A DNA stretch of 64,000 nucleotides from assembly GCA_015064505.1 (NCBI GenBank), contig SVSB01000005.1, positions 1 through 64,000 on the forward strand. The letters are read 5' to 3'. The position numbers were made by a program, and so were the translations under genes. Below, piece by piece: positions 16,113-24,918 of this stretch (positions are counted from its first letter, which is position 1; each line of letters begins with the position of its first letter). The stretch comes from Oscillospiraceae bacterium. GTDB taxonomy: Bacteria; Bacillota; Clostridia; Oscillospirales; CAG-272. The notes below the pieces were generated by a model. That model saw nothing but the letters and a program-made list of their open reading frames with translations, did not search any database and was not told the DNA's origin.

Positions 16113-16679
16113 ATGAGAATTATTACGGGAAGCGCCCGCGGAACCAAGCTTATGACCTTGGAGGGGGAAGCTACAAGACCCACGGCTGAAAGGGCAAAGG
16201 AAGCCGTTTTTTCCATGATACAGTTTGAGATCGAAGGCCGCAGAGTGCTTGATCTTTACGCAGGCTCCGGTCAGCTTGGACTTGAGGCACTGAGCAGAGG
16301 TGCCGCATTCTGTATGTTCGTTGATCAGAATCCCGAAGCCATCGCCATCGTGAAGAAAAATGCGGAGAAGACCAAGCTTGCGGACAAATGCCGTACCATA
16401 ATATCCGACGCGTGCAATTACGTGCGTAAGGGCGCGGGGGGAGATAAGTACAACATCGTGTTCGTTGACCCGCCCTACGCAAGTGGGTTGATAGTGCCCA
16501 CCCTTGAAAGAATAATCGCCTCCGATATCCTTGCTCCGGGCGCGTTGGTGTTCTGTGAGACGGATAAGGAAGATCCCTTTGAGAACAGGCAGGATATTTT
16601 TGAGCATTTCAATCTGCGCAAGAACGGCTCTTACGGAAAGATAAAGCTCTTCCTGCTTGAAAAGAAGACGGAGAACTGA
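16113..16679 (+). CDS. rsmD: 16S rRNA (guanine966-N2)-methyltransferase RsmD
   Basis: 188 residues from the ATG at 16113, where AAGGAG is 5 nt upstream; the frame opens earlier but inside uvrC. It has a Rossmann methyltransferase fold with SAM motif VLDLYAGSGQLGLEALSRGA and catalytic motif VFVDPPY, in the DPPY form usual for RsmD. The opening MRIITGSARG and RPTAERAKEAVFSM are diagnostic. One nucleotide separates it from coaD, the common rsmD-coaD pair. Confidence 0.93.
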   Translation: MRIITGSARGTKLMTLEGEATRPTAERAKEAVFSMIQFEIEGRRVLDLYAGSGQLGLEALSRGAAFCMFVDQNPEAIAIVKKNAEKTKLADKCRTIISDACNYVRKGAGGDKYNIVFVDPPYASGLIVPTLERIIASDILAPGALVFCETDKEDPFENRQDIFEHFNLRKNGSYGKIKLFLLEKKTEN

Positions 16680-16680
16680 T

Positions 16681-17175
16681 ATGCCAAAATCGAAGGTCTG
16701 CCTTGTTCCCGGCAGCTTTGACCCGCCCACTCTCGGTCATCGATATATCGTTGAGCACGCATCAAGGACCTATGGCAGGGTTCTTGCCATAGGATTTATA
16801 AACGAGGCAAAAAGCTACACGTTCTCTGAGGAGCAGAGAATGAAGCTTATGCAGGCGCAGTTTGGAGACATACCTAACGTAACCGTCGGATTCTCCCGTG
16901 GAATGCTTGCCGATTATTGCAGAGAAAACGGCGTTGACGTGATCCTTAAAGGAATAAGAAATCGTAATGACGAGATTTATGAGACGGATATGGCGGCAAA
17001 GAATCACGCTTTTTACCCCGGAGCCGTTACCGTGCTTCTGCAATCTCCCGATGAAATGAGTGATATTAGCTCCACTGCCGTACGCGAGATATTGAAAAAC
17101 GGTGGGGACGCATCCCCTCTGCTTGGTAGCACGGTGGCGGAGATTGCCTTGGATATGCTAAAAAACGGGAAGTGA
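16681..17175 (+). CDS. coaD: Phosphopantetheine adenylyltransferase
   Basis: 164 residues from the ATG at 16681 (GGAG 7 nt upstream). It adenylates 4'-phosphopantetheine in the penultimate step of CoA synthesis. The nucleotidyltransferase signature GSFDPPTLGHRYI holds the T/HxGH motif, and DISSTAVREIL is the second conserved site. The second position after FDP is P rather than the commoner V. It is the last gene before the long regulatory region of the dcw cluster and ends at the terminator at 17297. Confidence 0.93.
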   Translation: MPKSKVCLVPGSFDPPTLGHRYIVEHASRTYGRVLAIGFINEAKSYTFSEEQRMKLMQAQFGDIPNVTVGFSRGMLADYCRENGVDVILKGIRNRNDEIYETDMAAKNHAFYPGAVTVLLQSPDEMSDISSTAVREILKNGGDASPLLGSTVAEIALDMLKNGK

Positions 17176-17182
17176 TTCCCAT

Positions 17183-17251
17183 AAAAGTGTGCTTTGTGGA
17201 GAAAAGTGGTAAGAACCGCGTTTTAGCCGCCCCATTTTCCCCCACACTTTT
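17183..17251. promoter_or_regulatory. Distal inverted cluster of MraZ-box-like repeats
   Basis: Two direct GTGG-type hexamers 10 bp apart on the plus strand (GTGGAG 17196-17201, GTGGTA 17206-17211) face two on the minus strand (GTGGGG at 17245-17240, ATGGGG at 17235-17230), also 10 bp apart. The whole is bounded by AAAAGTGTG/CACACTTTT (17183-17191, 17243-17251). Spacing and sequence copy the boxes in front of mraZ. A second MraZ site is inference. Confidence 0.45.
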
Positions 17252-17296
17252 CCGAAAACGCAGTATTTCAGCAAAAAAACCGAATATTTGATAGCG

Positions 17297-17333
17297 AAAA
17301 AGGACAGAGAAGAAAGAATCTCTGTCCTTTTTT
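17297..17333 (+). terminator. Rho-independent terminator after coaD
   Basis: AAAAGGACAGAGA (17298-17310) pairs with TCTCTGTCCTTTT (17319-17331) and is followed by a T-run (TTTTTTATTTATT). It lies about 120 nt beyond the coaD stop and insulates the dcw promoter. Confidence 0.9.
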
Positions 17334-17398
17334 ATTTATTCTGCACAAAAAAACGGAGAAAATTTTTATACTCTCGGAGAGGTTTTTTTGAAAAACTA

Positions 17399-17427
17399 TT
17401 GATTTCTGCCTATGCAGGGGGTATAAT
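17399..17427 (+). promoter_or_regulatory. dcw cluster promoter
   Basis: TTGATT (17399-17404), 17 nt and a perfect TATAAT (17422-17427). Transcription would start near 17434, immediately before the MraZ boxes. Confidence 0.8.
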
Positions 17428-17437
17428 TATTACAAAA

Positions 17438-17453
17438 GTGGGGAACGGTGGAG
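17438..17453 (+). promoter_or_regulatory. MraZ operator boxes
   Basis: GTGGGG (17438-17443) and GTGGAG (17448-17453) are direct repeats exactly 10 bp apart just after the presumed transcription start. A further GTGGAG lies at 17491-17496, just before the mraZ start. MraZ is known to bind GTGGG-type direct repeats spaced one helical turn apart in its own promoter, so autoregulation of the cluster is likely. Confidence 0.7.
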
Positions 17454-17498
17454 ATTGATGTTCACAAATCCCCAAAAATGGTGAAGGTGAGTGGAGAG

Positions 17499-17924
17499 AT
17501 GGATCTGTTCTGTCGGGAATATCGCTATTCCCTTGATTCGAAAAACAGAATATTCATTCCCGCCAAGTATCGCGAGATACTTGGAGACAGCTTCATCATA
17601 ACGAGAAAGCTGGATCCCTGTCTTGCCATCTACACCCACGAGGAATGGCAGAAGTACTCCGATAAGATAAAGGCGTTGCCCGATTCCGTGGCAATGGAGC
17701 TTAAAGAGTTTATCTTTCCGAAGACCATGGTGGGTGAGCCCGACTCTCAGGGCCGAGTAATTATTCCAAACGATCTTAAGGACTACGCGGAGCTTGATAA
17801 GAATGCCGTTATCGTTGGCGTTGGCGATCACGCGCAGATATGGTCCGAGCAGCTTTGGGAAGAACGGGAGAAGAAGAGAGACCTTGCAAGTCTGCGCGAG
17901 CTTATGCGCCAGCTTGGTCTGTAA
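17499..17924 (+). CDS. mraZ: Transcriptional regulator MraZ
   Basis: 141 residues from the ATG at 17499. Two AbrB-like repeats are present: EYRYSLDSKNRIFIPAKYRE and later GEPDSQGRVIIPNDLKDYA, each with the conserved DxxxR(I/V)xIP core. MraZ assembles into a ring and controls the dcw cluster from GTGG repeats, present here upstream. The frame opens at a GTG at 17448, but that codon is itself one of the GTGGAG boxes and the added 17 residues are not family-like; the SD-like GGTGA lies 8 nt before 17499. Confidence 0.9.
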   Translation: MDLFCREYRYSLDSKNRIFIPAKYREILGDSFIITRKLDPCLAIYTHEEWQKYSDKIKALPDSVAMELKEFIFPKTMVGEPDSQGRVIIPNDLKDYAELDKNAVIVGVGDHAQIWSEQLWEEREKKRDLASLRELMRQLGL

Positions 17925-17930
17925 AGAGAT

Positions 17931-18866
17931 ATGGAAAACTTTGTGCACGTTTCGGTGCTGCTTGAGGAAGCGGTTGATCTGCTTGCGATAAAGCCCGACG
18001 GAATTTACGTGGATTGTACTGCAGGCGGCGGTGGGCACAGTGCCGCAATTGCCGCAAAGCTTACGACAGGTCACCTCTATTCCTTTGATCGCGACGGAGA
18101 CGCCGTAAAGGCGGCAAGCGAGAGACTTGCCGAGTTTGGAGACAGGGTAACGGTTATAAGAGAGAATTTTCTTAACGCCGCAAGCACCCTGAGGGAAATG
18201 GGGATCGAAAGGATAGACGGCGCTACTGCCGATCTCGGTGTTTCCTCTTATCAGCTTGATAACGAGGAAAGGGGATTTTCCTATATGGCGGACGCTCCTC
18301 TCGATATGAGGATGGATCGCAGAGGCGGAATAACCGCCCGTGACGTGGTAAACACGTATTCCGAGGAAGAGCTGGCAAGAATCCTGTTTGCATACGGAGA
18401 GGAAAAATTCTCCCGCAAGATAGCGGCAGCGATAGTACGTGAAAGGGAAGTATCACCAATAGAAAACACCCTTCGCCTTTCCGAGATAATTAAGAATGCG
18501 ATTCCCGCTGCTGCAAGAAGCGGCGGTCATCACCCGGCAAAGAGAAGCTTTCAGGCGATAAGGATAGAGGTAAACTCAGAGCTCTCCATTATAGAGCCGG
18601 CAATAAAGGATCTTGCCTCTATGCTTAACCCCGGCGGAAGGATATCGATAATAACCTTCCACTCGCTTGAGGACAGAGCGGTAAAGAACGCGTTTGCGGA
18701 GCTTGCATCGGGTTGTGTGTGCCCCCCAAGCTTTCCCGTGTGCGTGTGCGGAAGAAAACCGCAGATGAAGATAATAACAAAAAAGCCGGTGCTTCCGGCG
18801 GATAGTGAGCTTGAAGTCAACCCCCGCGCAAGAAGCGCAAAGCTCAGGGGAGCGGAAAAGCTGTAA
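17931..18866 (+). CDS. rsmH: 16S rRNA (cytosine1402-N4)-methyltransferase RsmH
   Basis: 311 residues. It methylates C1402 in the ribosomal P site. The first residues HVSVLLEEAVDLL, the SAM loop VDCTAGGGGHSAAIA and the ADLGVSSYQLD segment are diagnostic. The C-terminal SLEDRAVKNAF and a Cys-rich CVCPPSFPVCVCG stretch precede the end. It follows mraZ by 6 nt, the universal mraZ-rsmH order, and precedes the ftsL-like gene by 11 nt. Confidence 0.95.
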   Translation: MENFVHVSVLLEEAVDLLAIKPDGIYVDCTAGGGGHSAAIAAKLTTGHLYSFDRDGDAVKAASERLAEFGDRVTVIRENFLNAASTLREMGIERIDGATADLGVSSYQLDNEERGFSYMADAPLDMRMDRRGGITARDVVNTYSEEELARILFAYGEEKFSRKIAAAIVREREVSPIENTLRLSEIIKNAIPAAARSGGHHPAKRSFQAIRIEVNSELSIIEPAIKDLASMLNPGGRISIITFHSLEDRAVKNAFAELASGCVCPPSFPVCVCGRKPQMKIITKKPVLPADSELEVNPRARSAKLRGAEKL

Positions 18867-18877
18867 AGGAGTTTAAA

Positions 18878-19516
18878 ATGACCGGATATCAGATCAGCGC
18901 AATGGACCTTAACGGATTCAAGAAGTGCAATGCGGGTCTTCGTGCAATGAACAAATATGAAGAATACCGTCGCACAGCCGAAAGAAAGCGTCTTACCCCT
19001 GCGGATAAGCTTGCAAGGATCGAGGCACTGGAAAGAAAGGCTCCCGTGCGCAATCTTGCTTCCGTTTGTGCGGGAAGAGAGAGCGGCTTCAAGCTTTTCA
19101 GCTTCAGCGAGAGATTTTGCGCCGATGAAAGAGTAAAGGGGAATTTCCCCATCGTATCCGCTATGCTGACCGTTGTGTTCGCCTGCATTCTTATGCTTGT
19201 GGTGTACAGCTCAGTTCAGTACTCCGATGCAAAGCGGATGTATAACGACACGCGCGACAGCCTTGCGGCAAGTGATGCAGAGATAGTAAAGCTCGAGGGA
19301 GAGCGTGATGCAAGAGTGGATCTCAGAGAGGTTGAGCGCATTGCCGTTGAAGAGCTTGGAATGATCCAGAAGGATAAGGCTGACAGAGTATTCGTTTCCA
19401 TAAAAGGAGAGGACAGCCTGATCCTTGAGGATAAGGTGGAAAAGGAAACTGCAGAGGCATCCTTGCTCAGTGCGTTTGCGGAGAGACTTAAGGCTCTTTG
19501 GGAATATTTGAAGTAA
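18878..19516 (+). CDS. ftsL: FtsL/DivIC-like septal protein
   Basis: 212 residues, assigned by position and topology rather than strong sequence match. A long basic cytoplasmic region of about 85-90 residues (usual FtsL tails are shorter) is followed by one transmembrane segment (near 88-110, VSAMLTVVFACILMLVVYSS). Then comes an extracellular coiled coil (SLAASDAEIVKLEGER) and ERIAVEELGMI, matching the conserved A..LGM element of FtsL. FtsL joins DivIB/FtsQ and DivIC at the septum. AAAGGAG precedes the ATG. The extended N-terminus is notable. Confidence 0.75.
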   Translation: MTGYQISAMDLNGFKKCNAGLRAMNKYEEYRRTAERKRLTPADKLARIEALERKAPVRNLASVCAGRESGFKLFSFSERFCADERVKGNFPIVSAMLTVVFACILMLVVYSSVQYSDAKRMYNDTRDSLAASDAEIVKLEGERDARVDLREVERIAVEELGMIQKDKADRVFVSIKGEDSLILEDKVEKETAEASLLSAFAERLKALWEYLK

Positions 19517-19607
19517 ACGCGAATATAAATTGAAATATATCAGCTTTGCCCGTGCTTTGTGTAAAAAACAAGGCATGGGCAATCGCAGATGAAAGGAGAA
19601 ATTGAAA

Positions 19608-21929
19608 ATGGCCGAAAGATCACACTTTCAAGTATTCAAGACCCGTGGTTTCTGGGTTATTTCCGTTCTCATCGCTGCGGCGCTGTATCTGATCTACCTG
19701 CTTTTCAGCATTCAGGTGCTGGATTACGATCACTATCAGAATCTCGTTATCGATCAGGTGACCGTTGAAACCAAGGAAACCGCAAGGCGCGGAAATATTT
19801 ACGACAGCAATATGAGCGTGCTTGCAACAAACGTCTCTGCCTGGCGCGTTTTCATATCTCCGAGAGATATTGACAGAGCAGAGAAGACCACGTCCATAAA
19901 AAGATCTCTTGACAGATTTATGGGAAGCTCCGGCAAGGAAAGAGACGAGGGCGTTGATCAGAGCAAGCTGATTGCCCGTAATCTTGCGGATATTCTTGAG
20001 GTTGACTACGATATGATCATCGAGCGCTGTTCAAGGAAGAACAGACTTGACGAAACAATAAAGGCGCGAGTTGATGAAGAGACCAAAAACAAGGTAGTTG
20101 AATTCGTCAAAAAATACGGTCTTGAGGATCAAGTGCACGTTCAGGCCCTCTCACTGCGCTATTATCCGTACGATAATCTTGCAAGTGCCACGCTCGGCTT
20201 TACGGGCGCCGACGGAAGCGGAGTCTACGGACTTGAGCTTTACTACGATTACGAGCTAACGGGAACCCCCGGTCGATATATAACCGCAAAGGACAGCTAC
20301 GGCGACGATATGCCCTTTGATTTCGAGACCTATTTCAAGGCCGAAAACGGTCTTTCTCTTGTGACGACCATAGACGTTACCGTACAGCAGGCACTTGAGC
20401 GTCAGCTGGAAGCAACTTATGCGGATTCAGAACCCAATAATCGCGTTGCAGGCATAGTTATGAACGTAAAGACGGGCGCTATCCTTGCTATGGCGGTAAA
20501 ATCCGATTTCAATCTTAACGATCCTTACACCCTGAACGAATTTTATCAGGCAAAGCTTGATAATTCGGGGCTTGCGGTGGATTCTGATGAATACGCAGAG
20601 CTCAAACGTGATCTCCGTCTTGCCATGTGGAGCAACAAATGCGTTTCCGAGCTTTACGAGGCGGGCTCCACCTTTAAGGTGATTACAGCCGCGATGGCTC
20701 TTGAAATGGGAGTTGTCAAGGATACGGACGATTTCTACTGCGCCGGATCATATCTCGTCCCCGGCTTCAGCACTCCCATTCACTGTCACAGAACATGGGG
20801 CCACGGAGCGGTAACCTTTCGTCAGGGACTGCAGATGTCCTGCAATCCCGTGCTGATGCAAACAGCAGAAAAAATAGGCAGTAAGGCATTTTACGAATAT
20901 TTCGGCTCCTTTGGATACCTTGATAAGGCAGGAATCGATCTCCCCGGTGAAGCGATAACCTATTTCCATGCAGAAAACGCCCTTGGTCCCGTGGAGCTTG
21001 CGGTTTCATCCTTCGGTCAGCGCTTCAAGACGTCCATGATCCAGCTGATTACCTCCATTTCCTGCGTAGCTAACGGAGGAGAGCTCGTAACTCCTCACCT
21101 TATATCCGCGCTTGTGGATGATAACGGCAAGACCGTTTATACTTACGAGCCGATCGTTAAGCGTCAGGTAATCAGCGACAGCACCTCCGTGCTTATTAAC
21201 GATATCCTTGAGGAAAGTGTTTTCGTGCAGGGCGGTAATACAAACTGTTACGTTAAGGGATACCGCATATGCGGAAAGACGGGAACCTCCGAAAAATTCG
21301 AGATTCTGGACGAAGAAGGCCATTCCTATCTCCGTATCGGCAGTACCGTTGCATACGCTCCTGCGGACGATCCCGAAATTGCCGTGCTTATCGTTGTCGA
21401 TGAGCCCACCTGTGATAATACATACGGCAGTAACGTTGCGGCGCCTTACTGTGCCGCTTTTATGGATGAGGTGCTTCCTTACCTCGGCATAGACCCCAAA
21501 TATACTCCTGAAGAGCTTGAGACTCTTCAGATGAACGTAGGAAATTACCTGGGACTTTCGGTTGATGAAGCCAGGGAAAAGGCTAAGGCAAACGGTCTTA
21601 CTGTGGAGATTGTCGGTGACGGCACCGCGGTAACCAATCAGGTTCCATCAGGAGGAACTTACGTAACCAAGGGTTCCGCGCGCGTGGTACTCTATACGAA
21701 TAACGAGATACCCAAGAACACCGTTAAGGTGCCCGACGTAATGGGAAAAAGCGCATCGCAAGCTTCACAGACCTTGCTTAACGCAGGTCTCAGCGTTCAT
21801 GTTGTCGGTGCCACGGATACGGGCACTGCAGGTGCGATTGTGGTTGATCAAAGCATAGCAAAGGACACGGAGGTACCGAAGGGTACTTGCGTTAAGATCA
21901 CGATGCGCCACACGGACAATACGGACTGA
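19608..21929 (+). CDS. Class B penicillin-binding protein (SpoVD/PBP2B type) with PASTA domains
   Basis: 773 residues from the ATG at 19608 (AAAGGAG 9 nt upstream). It is a septal or spore peptidoglycan transpeptidase: a short cytoplasmic tail, one transmembrane helix (18-40), the pedestal domain beginning ETARRGNIYDSN, and a transpeptidase with all three motifs (SxxK in EAGSTFKVITAA, SxN in MSCNPVL, KTG in ICGKTGTSEK). Two PASTA domains close the protein (about 645-705 and 708-770). Its dcw position matches SpoVD or PBP2B; two PASTA domains are commoner in PBP2B-type proteins, so vegetative versus sporulation role is unresolved. Confidence 0.9.
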   Translation: MAERSHFQVFKTRGFWVISVLIAAALYLIYLLFSIQVLDYDHYQNLVIDQVTVETKETARRGNIYDSNMSVLATNVSAWRVFISPRDIDRAEKTTSIKRSLDRFMGSSGKERDEGVDQSKLIARNLADILEVDYDMIIERCSRKNRLDETIKARVDEETKNKVVEFVKKYGLEDQVHVQALSLRYYPYDNLASATLGFTGADGSGVYGLELYYDYELTGTPGRYITAKDSYGDDMPFDFETYFKAENGLSLVTTIDVTVQQALERQLEATYADSEPNNRVAGIVMNVKTGAILAMAVKSDFNLNDPYTLNEFYQAKLDNSGLAVDSDEYAELKRDLRLAMWSNKCVSELYEAGSTFKVITAAMALEMGVVKDTDDFYCAGSYLVPGFSTPIHCHRTWGHGAVTFRQGLQMSCNPVLMQTAEKIGSKAFYEYFGSFGYLDKAGIDLPGEAITYFHAENALGPVELAVSSFGQRFKTSMIQLITSISCVANGGELVTPHLISALVDDNGKTVYTYEPIVKRQVISDSTSVLINDILEESVFVQGGNTNCYVKGYRICGKTGTSEKFEILDEEGHSYLRIGSTVAYAPADDPEIAVLIVVDEPTCDNTYGSNVAAPYCAAFMDEVLPYLGIDPKYTPEELETLQMNVGNYLGLSVDEAREKAKANGLTVEIVGDGTAVTNQVPSGGTYVTKGSARVVLYTNNEIPKNTVKVPDVMGKSASQASQTLLNAGLSVHVVGATDTGTAGAIVVDQSIAKDTEVPKGTCVKITMRHTDNTD

Positions 21930-21983
21930 TAAGGTAAAAATTAAGAATATAAAAGCGGGAAGTAATCTATATCGGAGGTACTT

Positions 21984-23462
21984 ATGGTACTGAGAGAGCT
22001 TCTTCCCGAAAATGAAATAACTTGCGGTAACGCAAAAGTCGCCGTAGACAGAGTGACCCGTGATCCCTTGGATTGCGGGGGTGCCGCCCTCTTTTGCCTT
22101 TGGGGCAAGAGCTTTGATCCCGAACAGGTGATCGGCTCCGCAATCGGTTGCGGAGCAAGAGCTTTGGTAACGGATAGGGAGTTGCCGTATTCGCCAATAC
22201 CAACGGTAACGGTTAAAAACGCCCGCCGCGCTTATGCTTACGCGTATTCGGCTTTTTGCGGATCCCCGCAGAAAAATATGAGGTTTATTGGCATAACCGG
22301 CACGAACGGTAAGACCTCAACCTCCTATTTTCTGCATTCGCTGTTAACCTATTGCGGTGTGAAGAACGCACTCATCGGCACAACGGGAATCATATACGAT
22401 GGCGAAAAGATCCCGTTTCCCGCGGAAAACAGCGGTATTTCACAAATGACGACCCCCGACCCCGAGATCTTTTACCCCTTACTTGCACATCTGTGCAGTC
22501 TTGGCGTTCATAACGTGGTCATGGAGGTCTCAAGTCATTCCCTTGCACTCTCAAAGCTTGATCCGATTGAGTTCGATATCGGGCTGTTTACCAATATTAC
22601 CCCCGAGCATCTTGATTTTCACGGTGATATGGAACAGTACGCGGTAGCAAAGGCAAAGCTTGCAAGACTTTCCCATAAGGTAGTATTCAACGGGGACGAC
22701 CCCGTGCTTTGGGAGTTGTTCAAAAGCAGAAGCCCCTATTCCTACGGCGTTGAGCGGGGAATGTACCGTGCTTGCTGCGTGCGGGATAAGGGAGTTGACG
22801 GAAGCTCGTATCTTTTGAGGAGTGACGATTGCGTTCTCAGGATGGAATCGTCCATTCCCGGGGATTTTACCGTAATCAATTCTCTTGCCGCGGTTTCCGC
22901 CGCAATAGAATGGGGAATAAGCCCCGAGGTTGCGGTTGACGCGGTTTCGGCGGTGAAGGGTATACCTGGCAGACTTGAAAGGATACCTCTTGACGTTACA
23001 AAGTATCCGTTTTCCGTGCTGATTGATTACGCTCACACTCCCGACGCCCTTGAAAAGCTTCTTTGTTGCAAGCTGTTCAAAAGTCGAAAGGGCAGGCTTA
23101 TCACCTTGTTCGGATGTGGGGGAGATCGGGATAAGACGAAGCGCGCTCCTATGGGAAGGATCGCATCGGACTACTCCGATACAGTTTACGTTACCTCTGA
23201 TAACTCAAGATCGGAGTCGCCTGAGGAGATCATTCACGACATTCTGAAGGGCATTGAAGATAAACGGAATTTCATAGCGATAACCGATAGGGAGCAAGCA
23301 ATACGCCTCGCCTTCAGGCAATGTAAAAAGGACGATATACTTCTGCTTGTAGGAAAAGGGCACGAAAATTATATAGTTGACAGAGACGGCCGAAGATATT
23401 TTTCCGAGAAGGAGATCGTGCTTTCGGAGGCCGCTCGCGGAAGTAAAAGAAAGGGAAAATGA
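21984..23462 (+). CDS. murE: UDP-MurNAc-tripeptide synthetase MurE
   Basis: 492 residues. It adds the third amino acid to UDP-MurNAc-L-Ala-D-Glu. The ATP loop ITGTNGKTST, substrate residues TTPDPEIF, MEVSSHSLAL, the Mur-ligase C-domain segment and GKGHENYI are present. The specificity loop reads TSDNSRSESPEEI, a DNSR variant of the DNPR motif of meso-diaminopimelate-adding enzymes; the Asn and Arg that contact the substrate are kept, so diaminopimelate is still favoured. It follows the PBP by 54 nt and is one base from murF. Confidence 0.93.
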   Translation: MVLRELLPENEITCGNAKVAVDRVTRDPLDCGGAALFCLWGKSFDPEQVIGSAIGCGARALVTDRELPYSPIPTVTVKNARRAYAYAYSAFCGSPQKNMRFIGITGTNGKTSTSYFLHSLLTYCGVKNALIGTTGIIYDGEKIPFPAENSGISQMTTPDPEIFYPLLAHLCSLGVHNVVMEVSSHSLALSKLDPIEFDIGLFTNITPEHLDFHGDMEQYAVAKAKLARLSHKVVFNGDDPVLWELFKSRSPYSYGVERGMYRACCVRDKGVDGSSYLLRSDDCVLRMESSIPGDFTVINSLAAVSAAIEWGISPEVAVDAVSAVKGIPGRLERIPLDVTKYPFSVLIDYAHTPDALEKLLCCKLFKSRKGRLITLFGCGGDRDKTKRAPMGRIASDYSDTVYVTSDNSRSESPEEIIHDILKGIEDKRNFIAITDREQAIRLAFRQCKKDDILLLVGKGHENYIVDRDGRRYFSEKEIVLSEAARGSKRKGK

Positions 23463-23463
23463 T

Positions 23464-24900
23464 ATGAGCTTTAAACTCGGAATGGGAAGGGTACGTATAG
23501 ACGAGATATGCCGTCTTTGCGGTGTTGAGGCGGTAATATACGGAAACGATGACATATTCGTAAGCGGCATCGATACCGATTCCAGAAATATCGGGCCTGA
23601 GGACATTTTCGTTGCCGTAAAGGGTGAAAGGTATGACGGAGCCGATTTTGCATCCTCAGCGGTGCTCAGCGGTGCTACCTGCGTTATATCAACGAGACCT
23701 CCGGAAAAGGCTGAGGAGCTTGGAAGAAGCTTTGCTTATATCGAAAGCGCCGATCCCGTTGAGACCCTTTCGGTGCTTGCGCGTAACTATAAACAGAGCA
23801 GATCAATAAAGACCGTTGCCGTTACGGGAAGCGTGGGTAAAACTACCACTAAAGAAATGATTGCATCCGTGCTTGCAACGAGGTATAATGTAGGAAAGAC
23901 GGCGGGTAATCTCAATACCGATATCGGACTTTCTCTCACCGTACTGGGATTTGACGCTTCCGTGGATACCGCAGTTCTTGAGATGGGTATGAGCGGACTT
24001 GGGGAGATCGAGCGGCTTTCCCTTATCGCTCGTCCCGATTACGGAGTAATTACCAATATCGGAACCTCTCATATCGAATATCTTAAGACCCGCGAGAATA
24101 TAGCAAAGGCAAAAACGGAGATCGTTGCGGGAATGAGCGACGACGGCGTGCTGGTGGTTCTCGGAGACGAGCCTTTGCTGAGACCGATCAGGGAGCAGCG
24201 TAAGAACACCGTAAGCGTAGCTATATACAGCAACGACGCCGAGTACCGAGCTGAGAATATCGTAAACAAGGATCTTCATACGGAATTTGATCTGGTGCAC
24301 GGAAACGTAAGGATCGCGGGGATCAAGCTTCCCGTAATAGGTCTGCATCACGTTTACGGCGCGCTTTTTGCCTGTGCTATTGGCGAGCGATTCGGTCTTA
24401 CCGAGGAAGAGCTGAGAAGAGGACTTTCCGAATTCAAAAATGCGGCAATGCGCCAGAGCATCACCGACGTTTGCGGTATAACCGTTATAGACGCAAGCTA
24501 TAACGCGAGCCCCGAGTCAATGCGTGCAAGCCTTAGCGTTCTGTGCGAGATCGCAGATGCGAAGAATGCAAGGAAATTTGCCCTTCTCGGCGATATGTGC
24601 GAGCTTGGTGATGAGACGCGTCCTCAGCACGAAAAGCTGGGCGAATTCGCGGCTAGTCTTAATCTTGACGGTCTTATAACCTTCGGAATTGCTTCCGTCT
24701 GCACCGCAGATTCAGCGCAAAAAAACGGTATGGCTGCAGATAAGATAATCAGCGAAATTAACCCCTCAGCCGCAGAAGAATGCGCAAGAAAGCTTTCTGC
24801 GGTCCTTAAAAAAGGCGACGTGCTCCTTGTAAAGGCAAGCAGAGCAATGGCGGCGGAGAAGGTAATTGCATATTTAAAAGAACACGGCGTACGCAATTAG
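23464..24900 (+). CDS. murF: UDP-MurNAc-tripeptide:D-Ala-D-Ala ligase MurF
   Basis: 478 residues from the ATG at 23464 (the frame opens 29 codons earlier inside murE, which is not used). It adds D-Ala-D-Ala to complete the UDP-MurNAc-pentapeptide. Motifs: N-domain SGIDTDSRNIGPEDIFVAVK, ATP loop VTGSVGKTTTKEM, VLEMGMSGLGEI, and IDASYNASPESM in the central/C-terminal domain. The murE-murF-mraY order is standard. Confidence 0.94.
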   Translation: MSFKLGMGRVRIDEICRLCGVEAVIYGNDDIFVSGIDTDSRNIGPEDIFVAVKGERYDGADFASSAVLSGATCVISTRPPEKAEELGRSFAYIESADPVETLSVLARNYKQSRSIKTVAVTGSVGKTTTKEMIASVLATRYNVGKTAGNLNTDIGLSLTVLGFDASVDTAVLEMGMSGLGEIERLSLIARPDYGVITNIGTSHIEYLKTRENIAKAKTEIVAGMSDDGVLVVLGDEPLLRPIREQRKNTVSVAIYSNDAEYRAENIVNKDLHTEFDLVHGNVRIAGIKLPVIGLHHVYGALFACAIGERFGLTEEELRRGLSEFKNAAMRQSITDVCGITVIDASYNASPESMRASLSVLCEIADAKNARKFALLGDMCELGDETRPQHEKLGEFAASLNLDGLITFGIASVCTADSAQKNGMAADKIISEINPSAAEECARKLSAVLKKGDVLLVKASRAMAAEKVIAYLKEHGVRN

Positions 24901-24918
24901 TACGCGGAGGAATTTGAC

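Noticed and set aside
17448..17498. GTG at 17448 as mraZ start
   Set aside because: That codon is within a GTGGAG operator box and the extra residues lack family similarity; ATG 17499 fits the MraZ N-terminus.
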